DNA of 55,782 bases, taken from NCBI GenBank assembly GCA_020849475.1, contig JADLGE010000106.1:1-55782 (forward strand), written 5' to 3'. The notes below the pieces were generated by a model. It was not told where the DNA came from. It searched no databases and saw nothing but the letters and a program-made list of their open reading frames with translations. The position numbers and the translations under genes are program-made. The DNA is from Gammaproteobacteria bacterium (lineage in GTDB: Bacteria > Pseudomonadota > Gammaproteobacteria > Ga0077536). Positions 49,425-55,782 of this stretch are shown here, piece by piece (positions within the stretch are counted from its first letter, which is position 1; every line of letters begins with the position of its first letter).

Positions 49425-50720
49425 TCACACCGCCGGCCCTCGCACCACCATCTCGGTGGTGCGGGACAAGCGGTCGATGAGCACCTTCATGAACACCTTG
49501 TAGAAGCGCAGCTGGCAGTCGGCGCTGACCTGCTCGATCAGGTTTGCGTTGATCTTGAGCAGTGACAGCGGGCCATCGGCCTTGACGGTCGCGGTGCGCT
49601 TGATGCGGTTCAGATATCCCATCTCGCCGAAGCAGTCACCGGTGTGCAACTGACCGACGGATTGACCGAGCTTGGTGACGGTCACATCGCCGGCGACGAT
49701 GATGAAAAACGCTTCATCCACTTCGCCTTCAGTCACCACCTGCGCGTCGACATCGACTTCCATCCACACGCTGGCGCGAATGATTTCCCAGATCTCGTTG
49801 TCGGGAAAACCGCGGAAGAATTCCAGGCGCTTGACCCGGTCGAACTTGGCAGTGATGGCGATGTCTTCCTGCGGCCGCTCGAGATGGGTGAAAGCCATGG
49901 AGAGGTCCGAGGCGATATCGAGCCCGGTGCGGTAGCGCCGCGCCGGATTCTTTTCCAGCGCGCGCCGCACGATGCGTTCCAGCACATCGGGCATGTCAGC
50001 GCGGAAGTTGCTCATCGGCGGCGGATCTTCATTGACTATCTTGTGCACCAGCGCCGAGAAGCTTTCGCCACCGAAAGGATGATGGCCGGTGATGAGTTCG
50101 TAGGCGACCACCCCCAGCGAGAACAGATCGGTCTGGTTCGTGATCACATCTTCATGCACCTGCTCGGGCGACATGTAGCGCGGTGAACCGACGAAGCCCA
50201 GCGGCATGGTCTGGGTGGTGTCCTGACGCACCGCATGGGCGATGCTGAAGTCGGCAATCTTGACGTCCATGTCGTCGGTGACAAGGATGTTGGACGGCTT
50301 GATGTCGCGATGAATGACGCCCTGGCGGTGCGCGTAGTCGAGCGCCTTGGCGCACTTGAAAAAGATTTCCGCCGCCTGGTTCAGCGGCAGCAATTTCTCA
50401 GCGCGGCAATAGGGCCTGAGCGTGCCGCCCTTGGCCACCAGTTCCATGACGATGTAACACGAATCACCGTCGACGCCGGCATCGAAAATATCGAGGATAT
50501 TGGGATGGCGCAGCATGCCGGCGGTGTGCGCTTCGTTGAAGAACATCTTGCGAAAGCGCTCGCCGGTGTCCTTGTCCTTGAGCGCTTCGGCCATCGCCAC
50601 TTTGACCGCCACTTCGCGGTTGATGTAGGGATCGAAGGCGCGATAGACGATGCCCATGCTGCCACGCCCGATCTCGCCCAGGATGTCGTACTTGCCGAGC
50701 TTTTTGGGCACGTCGCTCAT
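49425..50720 (-). CDS. Ser/Thr protein kinase with C-terminal cyclic-nucleotide-binding domain (copy 2)
   Basis: 431 residues, colinear with copy 1. The kinase domain has GRGSMGIVY, Lys40 in VAVK, HRDIKPSN (137-144), DFS (157-159) in place of DFG, and GSPRYMSPEQ. The C-terminal cNMP-binding domain has GDCFGEMGYLNRIKRTATV with Glu and Arg kept. The two proteins share long identical blocks (RKMFFNEAHTAG, CAKALDYAH, NQTDLFSLGV), so they are recent paralogues. The start at 50720 is chosen at MSDVPKKLGKYDILGEIG, aligning with copy 1; a long upstream extension is non-homologous. It is divergent from SCO1 and appears to be a single gene. Substrates are unknown. Confidence 0.94.
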   Translation of the reverse strand: MSDVPKKLGKYDILGEIGRGSMGIVYRAFDPYINREVAVKVAMAEALKDKDTGERFRKMFFNEAHTAGMLRHPNILDIFDAGVDGDSCYIVMELVAKGGTLRPYCRAEKLLPLNQAAEIFFKCAKALDYAHRQGVIHRDIKPSNILVTDDMDVKIADFSIAHAVRQDTTQTMPLGFVGSPRYMSPEQVHEDVITNQTDLFSLGVVAYELITGHHPFGGESFSALVHKIVNEDPPPMSNFRADMPDVLERIVRRALEKNPARRYRTGLDIASDLSMAFTHLERPQEDIAITAKFDRVKRLEFFRGFPDNEIWEIIRASVWMEVDVDAQVVTEGEVDEAFFIIVAGDVTVTKLGQSVGQLHTGDCFGEMGYLNRIKRTATVKADGPLSLLKINANLIEQVSADCQLRFYKVFMKVLIDRLSRTTEMVVRGPAV

Positions 50721-50860
50721 GATTGCCGCCGAACCAATGCGCCGCGCACCGCGGCCTTGGTGTGTATTGCATGAATATCGGCCGACATGGTGTCGATTGC
50801 GCAAGGCATTTGCAAGGTAAGCGATGCTCCGCGAGTCGCGACCCTGGACGCCACGCTCGC

Positions 50861-50866
50861 TATAAT
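50861..50866 (+). promoter_or_regulatory. TATAAT box immediately upstream of the SCO1 gene
   Basis: A perfect TATAAT ends only six bases before the ATG at 50873. A normal start seven bases beyond the -10 would fall on the A of the ATG, giving a leaderless transcript. The -35 position holds GCGACC, which does not match, so the promoter may be weak or activator-dependent. Confidence 0.4.
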
Positions 50867-50872
50867 CCAGCC

Positions 50873-51520
50873 ATGCAAGCAACGGCTCCCAAGCTTCCGT
50901 GGTTGGCGATGATACTCATCGCCGGTATGGCGTTCGCGGCCGGCATCGGCCTGTCCTGGTGGCACAACCGCGACACGGAGGGGGCGCCCATCGACGGCCT
51001 GCTGTGGCCCGATCCGCCGGCCGTGCCGGAAATCGCCTTGACCCGCGACGACGGCACGCCATTCAAGCTCGCCGACCTGCGCGGCAAATGGACCTTGATG
51101 TTCTTCGGCTTCACCCACTGCCCGGATGTCTGCCCGACCACGCTCGATCTGCTCGCGCAGGTGCACACCGTGCTCAAGAAAACCCCGCCCTATGGCACGC
51201 AAGGCCAGGTGGTGTTCGTGTCGGTCGATCCTGAACGCGACACACCGGCCCAGCTCGCGCAGTACGTGCATTACTTCCACAAGGACTTTATCGGCGTGAC
51301 CGGCGCCGACAGTGACCTCAAACCGCTGACCCAGGCGCTCGGCGTATTGTTCATGAAAGTCGCGCAAGGCGGTCCTGATTACACGGTCGACCATTCGGCC
51401 GGCATTTTCTTCATCGATCCGGCCGGCCGCCTGGTCAGCGTGCTGACACCGCCGCACACCGCCGACGCCGTGATCGCGCGCTTCAAGGCGGTCAGTGCTT
51501 TCATCCTGGGGAAATCATGA
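50873..51520 (+). CDS. SCO1/SenC family copper chaperone/thioredoxin-like protein
   Basis: 215 residues. An N-terminal membrane anchor (LPWLAMILIAGMAFAAGIGL) holds a thioredoxin-fold domain on the periplasmic side. The copper ligands are Cys83 and Cys87 in FTHCPDVCPTT and His174 in DHSAGIFFID, as in SCO proteins that deliver copper to the CuA centre of cytochrome oxidase. ATG 50873 is taken; the long upstream reading is not family-like. Its stop overlaps the start of the PCuAC gene (ATGA), and the two act in the same copper-delivery path in other bacteria. Confidence 0.96.
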   Translation: MQATAPKLPWLAMILIAGMAFAAGIGLSWWHNRDTEGAPIDGLLWPDPPAVPEIALTRDDGTPFKLADLRGKWTLMFFGFTHCPDVCPTTLDLLAQVHTVLKKTPPYGTQGQVVFVSVDPERDTPAQLAQYVHYFHKDFIGVTGADSDLKPLTQALGVLFMKVAQGGPDYTVDHSAGIFFIDPAGRLVSVLTPPHTADAVIARFKAVSAFILGKS

Positions 51521-51960
51521 TGCGCAGTGTGTGTATGGTGCTCATCCTGTTGGTGAATGGCGCAGCGCTGGCCTGCGACGGCCTGGTGGTCGAGCATGCC
51601 TGGCTGCGGCAACCGCCGCCGGGCAGCGATGTGGCGGCCGCCTATTTCGACGCGCGTAATGACGGCGCCGCGACGCTCACCATCACGGCGGTCGGCAGTC
51701 CCGATTTCAAATCCGCGATGCTGCACGCCACGCACGTGGTGGATGGCCGCGCGGTGATGCGCCCGCAGGGCGACATCGAACTCGCGCCCGGCGCCCATTT
51801 CGTCGCCGCGCCGGGCGGCGCCCATGTGATGCTGTTCGAGCCGGCCAAGCCGCCAACCGTCGGCGATACGCTGACGTTGCAACTCGATTGCCGCGCCGGT
51901 GAGCCCCTCAGGGTGGCCTTGCCGGTGCTGCGCGACGCGCCGCGCGCGACCCCGCCATGA
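51517..51960 (+). CDS. PCuAC periplasmic copper chaperone
   Basis: 147 residues. The signal peptide is MMRSVCMVLILLVNGAALA. The copper motif H-x10-M-x21-H-x-M is exact: His70, Met81, His103, Met105. PCuAC proteins load Cu(I) onto CuA with SCO partners. The N-terminus overlaps SCO1 and the C-terminus overlaps psd, both through ATGA, so the three genes form one operon. The residue between the first His and the usual second Met ligand is Ala rather than Met, which is common in the family. Confidence 0.94.
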   Translation: MMRSVCMVLILLVNGAALACDGLVVEHAWLRQPPPGSDVAAAYFDARNDGAATLTITAVGSPDFKSAMLHATHVVDGRAVMRPQGDIELAPGAHFVAAPGGAHVMLFEPAKPPTVGDTLTLQLDCRAGEPLRVALPVLRDAPRATPP

Positions 51961-52844
51961 AATTTTCTTCGCGCCTGTTCGTGGCCTTGCAATGGCTGCT
52001 GCCCAAGACCCTGTTGTCCGACTTGGTGGGCGCCCTCACGCGCGTCGAAGGGGGCGCCCTCACCCACTTCGCGATTCGCGCCTTCGTGCGGGCGTTCAAG
52101 GTCGACATGCGCGATGCCGAGCAGCCCGACTGCCGCGCCTATCCGACCTTCAACGCCTTCTTCACCCGCGCGCTGCGCGACGGTGCGCGGCCCATCGTCG
52201 ACGCGGAAGATGCCTTCGTGTGTCCAGCCGACGGCACCTTGAGTGAATTCGGTACGCTCAGTCCCGACCGCCTGGTGCAGGCCAAGGGCGTCGACTACAC
52301 GCTGCTCGACCTCTTCGATGGGGATGCCGAACTCGCGGCGCGCTTCGAAGGCGGCAGCTTCGCCACCGTCTATCTCGCCCCCTACAACTACCACCGCGTG
52401 CACATGCCGTGCACCGCCACCGCGCGGGTGCTGCGCCATGTACCGGGCGAGCTGTTCTCGGTCAATGCGCTCACCGCACAGTCGGTGCCGCGCCTGTTCT
52501 GCCGCAACGAACGCACCATCGTGGTGTTCGAAGCCGGCCCCCATTGGCTGGCGCTGATCATGGTCGGCGCGCTGAATGTCGGCAGCATCGAACTGGTGCT
52601 GCCCGGCGCCCGGCCGGCGCGCAATCGGCCCCATGGCAATCAGCCGCCCCACGTCAGCCAGGCGCTGGACGGCCCAACCCTCGCACGCGGTGCGGAATTC
52701 GGACGCTTCAACATGGGTTCGACTGTGATAGTCACCGCCAGTCGCGGATGCTTGAACTGGCATGAGAGCGCGCAAGCCGGTCTCCCGGTGCGCATGGGGG
52801 CATGGCTGGGCCGCACCATGACCGTCGGCAGTCACCGACGGTAG
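51957..52844 (+). CDS. psd: Phosphatidylserine decarboxylase proenzyme
   Basis: 295 residues, usual for PSD type I. It makes phosphatidylethanolamine from phosphatidylserine at the inner membrane. Segments recognised: FNAFFTRALRDGARPI, FVCPADGTLSEFG, YLAPYNYHRVHMPCTA, and the self-cleavage site MGST (residues 253-256) replacing the common LGST; cleavage before Ser255 would create the pyruvoyl group. Asp and His of the autocleavage triad lie in PADGT and YNYHRVH. It is coupled to the PCuAC gene by an ATGA overlap. Placing psd with copper chaperones is unusual, although adjacency need not mean shared function. Confidence 0.96.
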   Translation: MKFSSRLFVALQWLLPKTLLSDLVGALTRVEGGALTHFAIRAFVRAFKVDMRDAEQPDCRAYPTFNAFFTRALRDGARPIVDAEDAFVCPADGTLSEFGTLSPDRLVQAKGVDYTLLDLFDGDAELAARFEGGSFATVYLAPYNYHRVHMPCTATARVLRHVPGELFSVNALTAQSVPRLFCRNERTIVVFEAGPHWLALIMVGALNVGSIELVLPGARPARNRPHGNQPPHVSQALDGPTLARGAEFGRFNMGSTVIVTASRGCLNWHESAQAGLPVRMGAWLGRTMTVGSHRR

Positions 52845-52889
52845 GCGTTGCCCCTTACGCTCGGCGGCGACCGGCGCCGCCGCGTAAAC

Positions 52890-53165
52890 TCAGTAGCGCG
52901 GACGGCGCTGCGGCGGCTTGTCAGCGCGCGGCTTGGCCTCGTTAACCTTCAAGGCCCGGCCTTTGACCTGCTTGCCGTTCAATTCCTTGATGGCGGTATC
53001 GGCCGCGCTGTTGTCCTGCATTTCGACAAAGCCGAAACCCTTGGACTGCCCCGTGACCTTGTCCGAGATCACGCTGGCGCTGCGCACCTCGCCGAACTCA
53101 CCAAACAGTTCCCGAAGGTCGTCGTCGGTGACGGCGTAAGCAAGATTTCCCACGTATATATTCAC
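52890..53165 (-). CDS. RRM-domain RNA-binding protein (glycine-rich RNA-binding type)
   Basis: 91 residues with one RNA-recognition motif: RNP2 is IYVGNL (3-8) and RNP1 is KGFGFVEM (42-49). A short basic C-terminal tail (KPRADKPPQRRPRY) follows. The start codon is GTG 53165, supported by the family N-terminus MNIYVGNL; no ATG fits. Such proteins in bacteria are often cold-induced RNA chaperones. It is 167 bases downstream of nuoN on the same strand and likely has its own promoter in that gap, which also contains a GCCCC-GAGC-GGGGGC hairpin near 53242-53256. Confidence 0.93.
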   Translation of the reverse strand: MNIYVGNLAYAVTDDDLRELFGEFGEVRSASVISDKVTGQSKGFGFVEMQDNSAADTAIKELNGKQVKGRALKVNEAKPRADKPPQRRPRY

Positions 53166-53332
53166 AGTATTTACCCGCTGACAGAGTGCCTTGCGCAGAA
53201 TACCGGTGAACCATCAAGGCCTATATGAACACCGGTCATCGGCCCCGAGCGGGGGCGAATACTTGAGTAACAGAAGGGAAGATTGTTTTGCATCGCGTGC
53301 CGGGCCATTGAGGTGATGACACGCATCACGGC

Positions 53333-54769
53333 TCAGGTGGCGTAGGCCAGCATGGCCGCCAGGCATACCGACATCAAGGTGCCGGGCAAGAGCCCCAGCA
53401 ACAGGATGGACAGACTGTTGACGCTGAATACCAGCCGTACGTCATCACCGGCGGCAATCGGCTCGCAGCCGGCATCGGGGGCGTCGAAATACATGAGCTT
53501 GATGATACGCAGGTAGTAGTAGGCGCCAATCAGCGAAAACACCACCGCCACGATCGCGAGCCACGAATAACCGGCGGCGACCACTTCTTTCAGCACGAAC
53601 CACTTGGCCCAGAAGCCCGCGAACGGCGGCACACCGGCCAGCGAGAAAATGATTATCAGCATGAGGAAGGCCAGCCACGGACTACGCTTGGCGAGGCCGG
53701 CGAAGTCCTGCAGACGGTCCGCCTCCGAATTGGCCGAGGACAACAGCACGATGGCGCCGAAAGCACCCATGCTCATGACCGCATAGGTGATGACGTAGAA
53801 CATCGAGGCGGCATAGCCGCTGGTGCGCGCTGACAACAGGCCCAACAGCAGGAAGCCCATGTGCGAGATGGTCGAGTAGGCCAGCATGCGCTTCATGTTG
53901 GTCTGCGCGATGGCGACCAGGTTGCCAATGGCCATCGAAGCCACCGACAGCAGCACCAGCATGTTCTGCCACTCCCCGACCAGTCCGCCCAGGCCATCGG
54001 TCAGCACGCGGATGGCCATCGCGAAAGCCGCAAGCTTGGGCGCGGAGCCGATGAACAGCGTGACCGGCGTCGGCGCGCCCTGGTAGACGTCCGGCACCCA
54101 CATATGGAACGGCACCACGCCAAGCTTGAAGGCGATGCCAATCAGCACGAACACGAGGCCAAAGGTATACAGAAGATGCGAGTTGCCACCCGCCACCTGC
54201 GCCGCGAGGGTGCCTAGGTCCAGGGTGCCAGACACGCCGTAAATCATCGACATGCCATACAGCAGCATGCCGGACGCCAGCGCGCCGAGCACGAAATATT
54301 TCATGGCCGCTTCCGAGGCCGCGAACGAGTCGCGGTCCATCGCCACCATCGCGTACATCGCCAGCGACAGCAGTTCGAGGCCGAGGTATACGGTCAGAAG
54401 ATTGTGCGCCGAGATCAGCACCATCATGCCAAGCGTCGCGAACAGCCCCAGGATGTAGAACTCCTGCACCACCCGCCCACGCCGCTCGAAATAATCGCGC
54501 GCGTAGAAGAACGACAGCAGCACGATGACCATGAGGAAGGCCTTCAACACCGCCGACATGACATCGACGCGGTAAGTGCCATTGAACGCCAACGAGGTCG
54601 ACTGTGGAAACCACATGGCGAGCTCGGCCAGCACGATCATGACCGACATCGCGGCGGCCCAGAACGTCGCCGCGCGGTTGTCCGGTCCGCGGAATACCTC
54701 GACCAGCAGCACCAGGCAGGCGAGACCCGCCATGGTCGCTTCGGGTAATACGGTCAGGATCTCGTTCAT
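53333..54769 (-). CDS. nuoN: NADH-quinone oxidoreductase subunit N
   Basis: 478 residues, about 14 transmembrane helices, one of three antiporter-like proton-pumping subunits of complex I. Signature segments: ILGLFATLGMMVLISAHNLL, LYLGLELLSLAMYAM (written here as VYLGLELLSLAMYAM), FKLGVVPFHMWVPDVYQGAP with the conserved Lys, and MKRMLAYSTISHMGFLLLG. The start at 54769 (MNEILTVLPEATMAG) lies 11 bases after the nuoM stop, consistent with the standard nuoM-nuoN order at the end of the nuo operon. Confidence 0.97.
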   Translation of the reverse strand: MNEILTVLPEATMAGLACLVLLVEVFRGPDNRAATFWAAAMSVMIVLAELAMWFPQSTSLAFNGTYRVDVMSAVLKAFLMVIVLLSFFYARDYFERRGRVVQEFYILGLFATLGMMVLISAHNLLTVYLGLELLSLAMYAMVAMDRDSFAASEAAMKYFVLGALASGMLLYGMSMIYGVSGTLDLGTLAAQVAGGNSHLLYTFGLVFVLIGIAFKLGVVPFHMWVPDVYQGAPTPVTLFIGSAPKLAAFAMAIRVLTDGLGGLVGEWQNMLVLLSVASMAIGNLVAIAQTNMKRMLAYSTISHMGFLLLGLLSARTSGYAASMFYVITYAVMSMGAFGAIVLLSSANSEADRLQDFAGLAKRSPWLAFLMLIIIFSLAGVPPFAGFWAKWFVLKEVVAAGYSWLAIVAVVFSLIGAYYYLRIIKLMYFDAPDAGCEPIAAGDDVRLVFSVNSLSILLLGLLPGTLMSVCLAAMLAYAT

Positions 54770-54780
54770 CGCCGGCGGCC

Positions 54781-55782
54781 TCAGGGTAATTTCGAGTGCG
54801 AGATCTGCGTGATGAGCTGATCCACACTGGCATTCATCATGTCGAACATCGGCGCCGGCCACACACCGAACACCAGGACCACCACCGCCAGGGTCAACAG
54901 GATCAGACGCTCACGGCCGTCGATATCTTCGAGCTCGGCGACGTGATCGTTGGCGACTTCACCGAACATCACGCGCTTGTACATCCACAGCGTGTAGGCC
55001 GCGCCCAGAATCAGGGTCACCGACGCCAGGAAGGCGTACCAGAAATTGGCCTTGAAGGCGGTCAGGATGACCAGGAATTCGCCGACGAATCCCGAGGTGC
55101 CCGGCAGGCCGGCATTGGCCATCGAGAACAGCATCATGAAGGCCGCGAACACCGGCATCTTGTTGACCACGCCGCCGTAGTCACCGATCTGACGGCTGTG
55201 CACGCGGTCATACAGCACGCCTATGCACAGGAACATGGCACCGGAAATGAAGCCGTGGGAGATCATCTGCACCATCGCGCCGGAGATGCCGGCAGCCGAG
55301 CGGTGCCAGTCGCCGGTCGCGGCCGCGACCTGGAAAACGATGAAGAAGCCGAGCGTCACGAAGCCCATGTGCGAGATGGACGAATAGGCGACGAGCTTCT
55401 TCATGTCCTGCTGCACGAGGGCGACGAAACCGATGTACACCACCGCAATCAAGGACAGGCCAATCATGAGCCAGTCGAGTGACGCCGAAGCATCGGGCGC
55501 TATCGGCATGCTGAAGCGCAGGAAACCGTAGCCACCCATCTTCAACATGATGGCCGCCAGCACCACCGAACCGCCGGTAGGCGCTTCGACGTGGGCATCG
55601 GGCAACCAGGTGTGCACTGGCCACATCGGAATCTTGACCGCGAAGGCGAGCAGGAAGGCGATGAAAATCCACTGCTGTTCGGCCAGGGTCAGCGGCACCT
55701 GGTGCAGTGCCGGCAGTGCGAAGCTGCCCGCCTTGCCGTACAGATAAAGCAACGCGACCAGCATGAACACCGAGCCCATGAA
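54781..55782 (-). CDS. nuoM: NADH-quinone oxidoreductase subunit M (partial, N-terminus outside window)
   Basis: The last 333 codons; the frame is still open at the right edge, and family length is about 500, so roughly a third is missing. Recognised segments: LLAFAVKIPMWPVHTWLPDAHVEAP with the conserved Lys and His, QQDMKKLVAYSSISHMGFVTLG, and ANAGLPGTSGFVGEFLVI. It is a complex I antiporter-like subunit. It is followed by nuoN after 11 bases. The first Met seen (55779) is internal. Confidence 0.97.
   Translation of the reverse strand, partial: FMGSVFMLVALLYLYGKAGSFALPALHQVPLTLAEQQWIFIAFLLAFAVKIPMWPVHTWLPDAHVEAPTGGSVVLAAIMLKMGGYGFLRFSMPIAPDASASLDWLMIGLSLIAVVYIGFVALVQQDMKKLVAYSSISHMGFVTLGFFIVFQVAAATGDWHRSAAGISGAMVQMISHGFISGAMFLCIGVLYDRVHSRQIGDYGGVVNKMPVFAAFMMLFSMANAGLPGTSGFVGEFLVILTAFKANFWYAFLASVTLILGAAYTLWMYKRVMFGEVANDHVAELEDIDGRERLILLTLAVVVLVFGVWPAPMFDMMNASVDQLITQISHSKLP

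Overview
The window is GC-rich (mid-60s percent by eye) and densely coded, and looks like chromosome from a gammaproteobacterium. Pointers are glnS, a CCA-encoding tRNA-Arg, the cmoB/trhO tRNA-modification pair, nuoM-nuoN, REP-type palindromes at gene ends and a perfect CRP/Vfr-type operator. I cannot name the genus. There are no phage genes, transposase genes or CRISPR arrays; it reads as core chromosome with several accessory signalling and surface loci.

Layout. 1-1553: N-terminal part of a PilZ-like/DUF1631 protein, running off the left edge through a 42-bp coding tandem repeat. 1976-6071: glnS, convergent with a GAF-GAF-PAS class III adenylate cyclase. 6249-6324: tRNA-Arg(CCU) with its own promoter. 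6481-14300: metabolic and housekeeping genes (AA_synth/DUF1185, DedA, a divergent pair of similar SDRs, RidA, SbmA/BacA-like ABC protein, DUF1993, patatin, 3-methyladenine glycosylase). 14376-23753: one 3125-residue surface protein (DUF11 repeats, SdrD_B-type repeats, C-terminal outer-membrane barrel), divergent from a sulfotransferase, with a perfect CRP-type site between them. 25200-34112: a six-gene signalling operon (REC-HD-GYP, REC-ATPase, HTH-REC, substrate-binding lipoprotein, membrane histidine kinase, hybrid kinase). 34189-43349: LLM monooxygenase divergent from a DLH/SnoaL fusion, DUF1329, DUF3391-HD-GYP, and a cmoB-SDR-ABC exporter run. 43450-52844: trhO, two paralogous protein kinases with C-terminal cyclic-nucleotide-binding domains on either side of pgi (one in an operon with a PQQ-type sugar dehydrogenase), and SCO1-pcuAC-psd. 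52890-55782: an RRM protein, nuoN and the 3' part of nuoM.

How it fits together. Two second-messenger themes recur. For cyclic nucleotides there is an adenylate cyclase, two protein kinases with cNMP-binding domains and a perfect CRP-type operator beside the giant surface-protein gene. For cyclic di-GMP there are two HD-GYP proteins and a PilZ-like protein, but no recognised GGDEF or EAL gene. The best candidates for something little described are the six-gene operon (a binding protein without permease coupled to two kinases and three response regulators), the kinase-cNMP pair carrying DFS instead of DFG, and the giant DUF11/SdrD_B/barrel protein.

Limits: functions come from motif and family recognition by reading. 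No similarity search, structure prediction or folding calculation was run.
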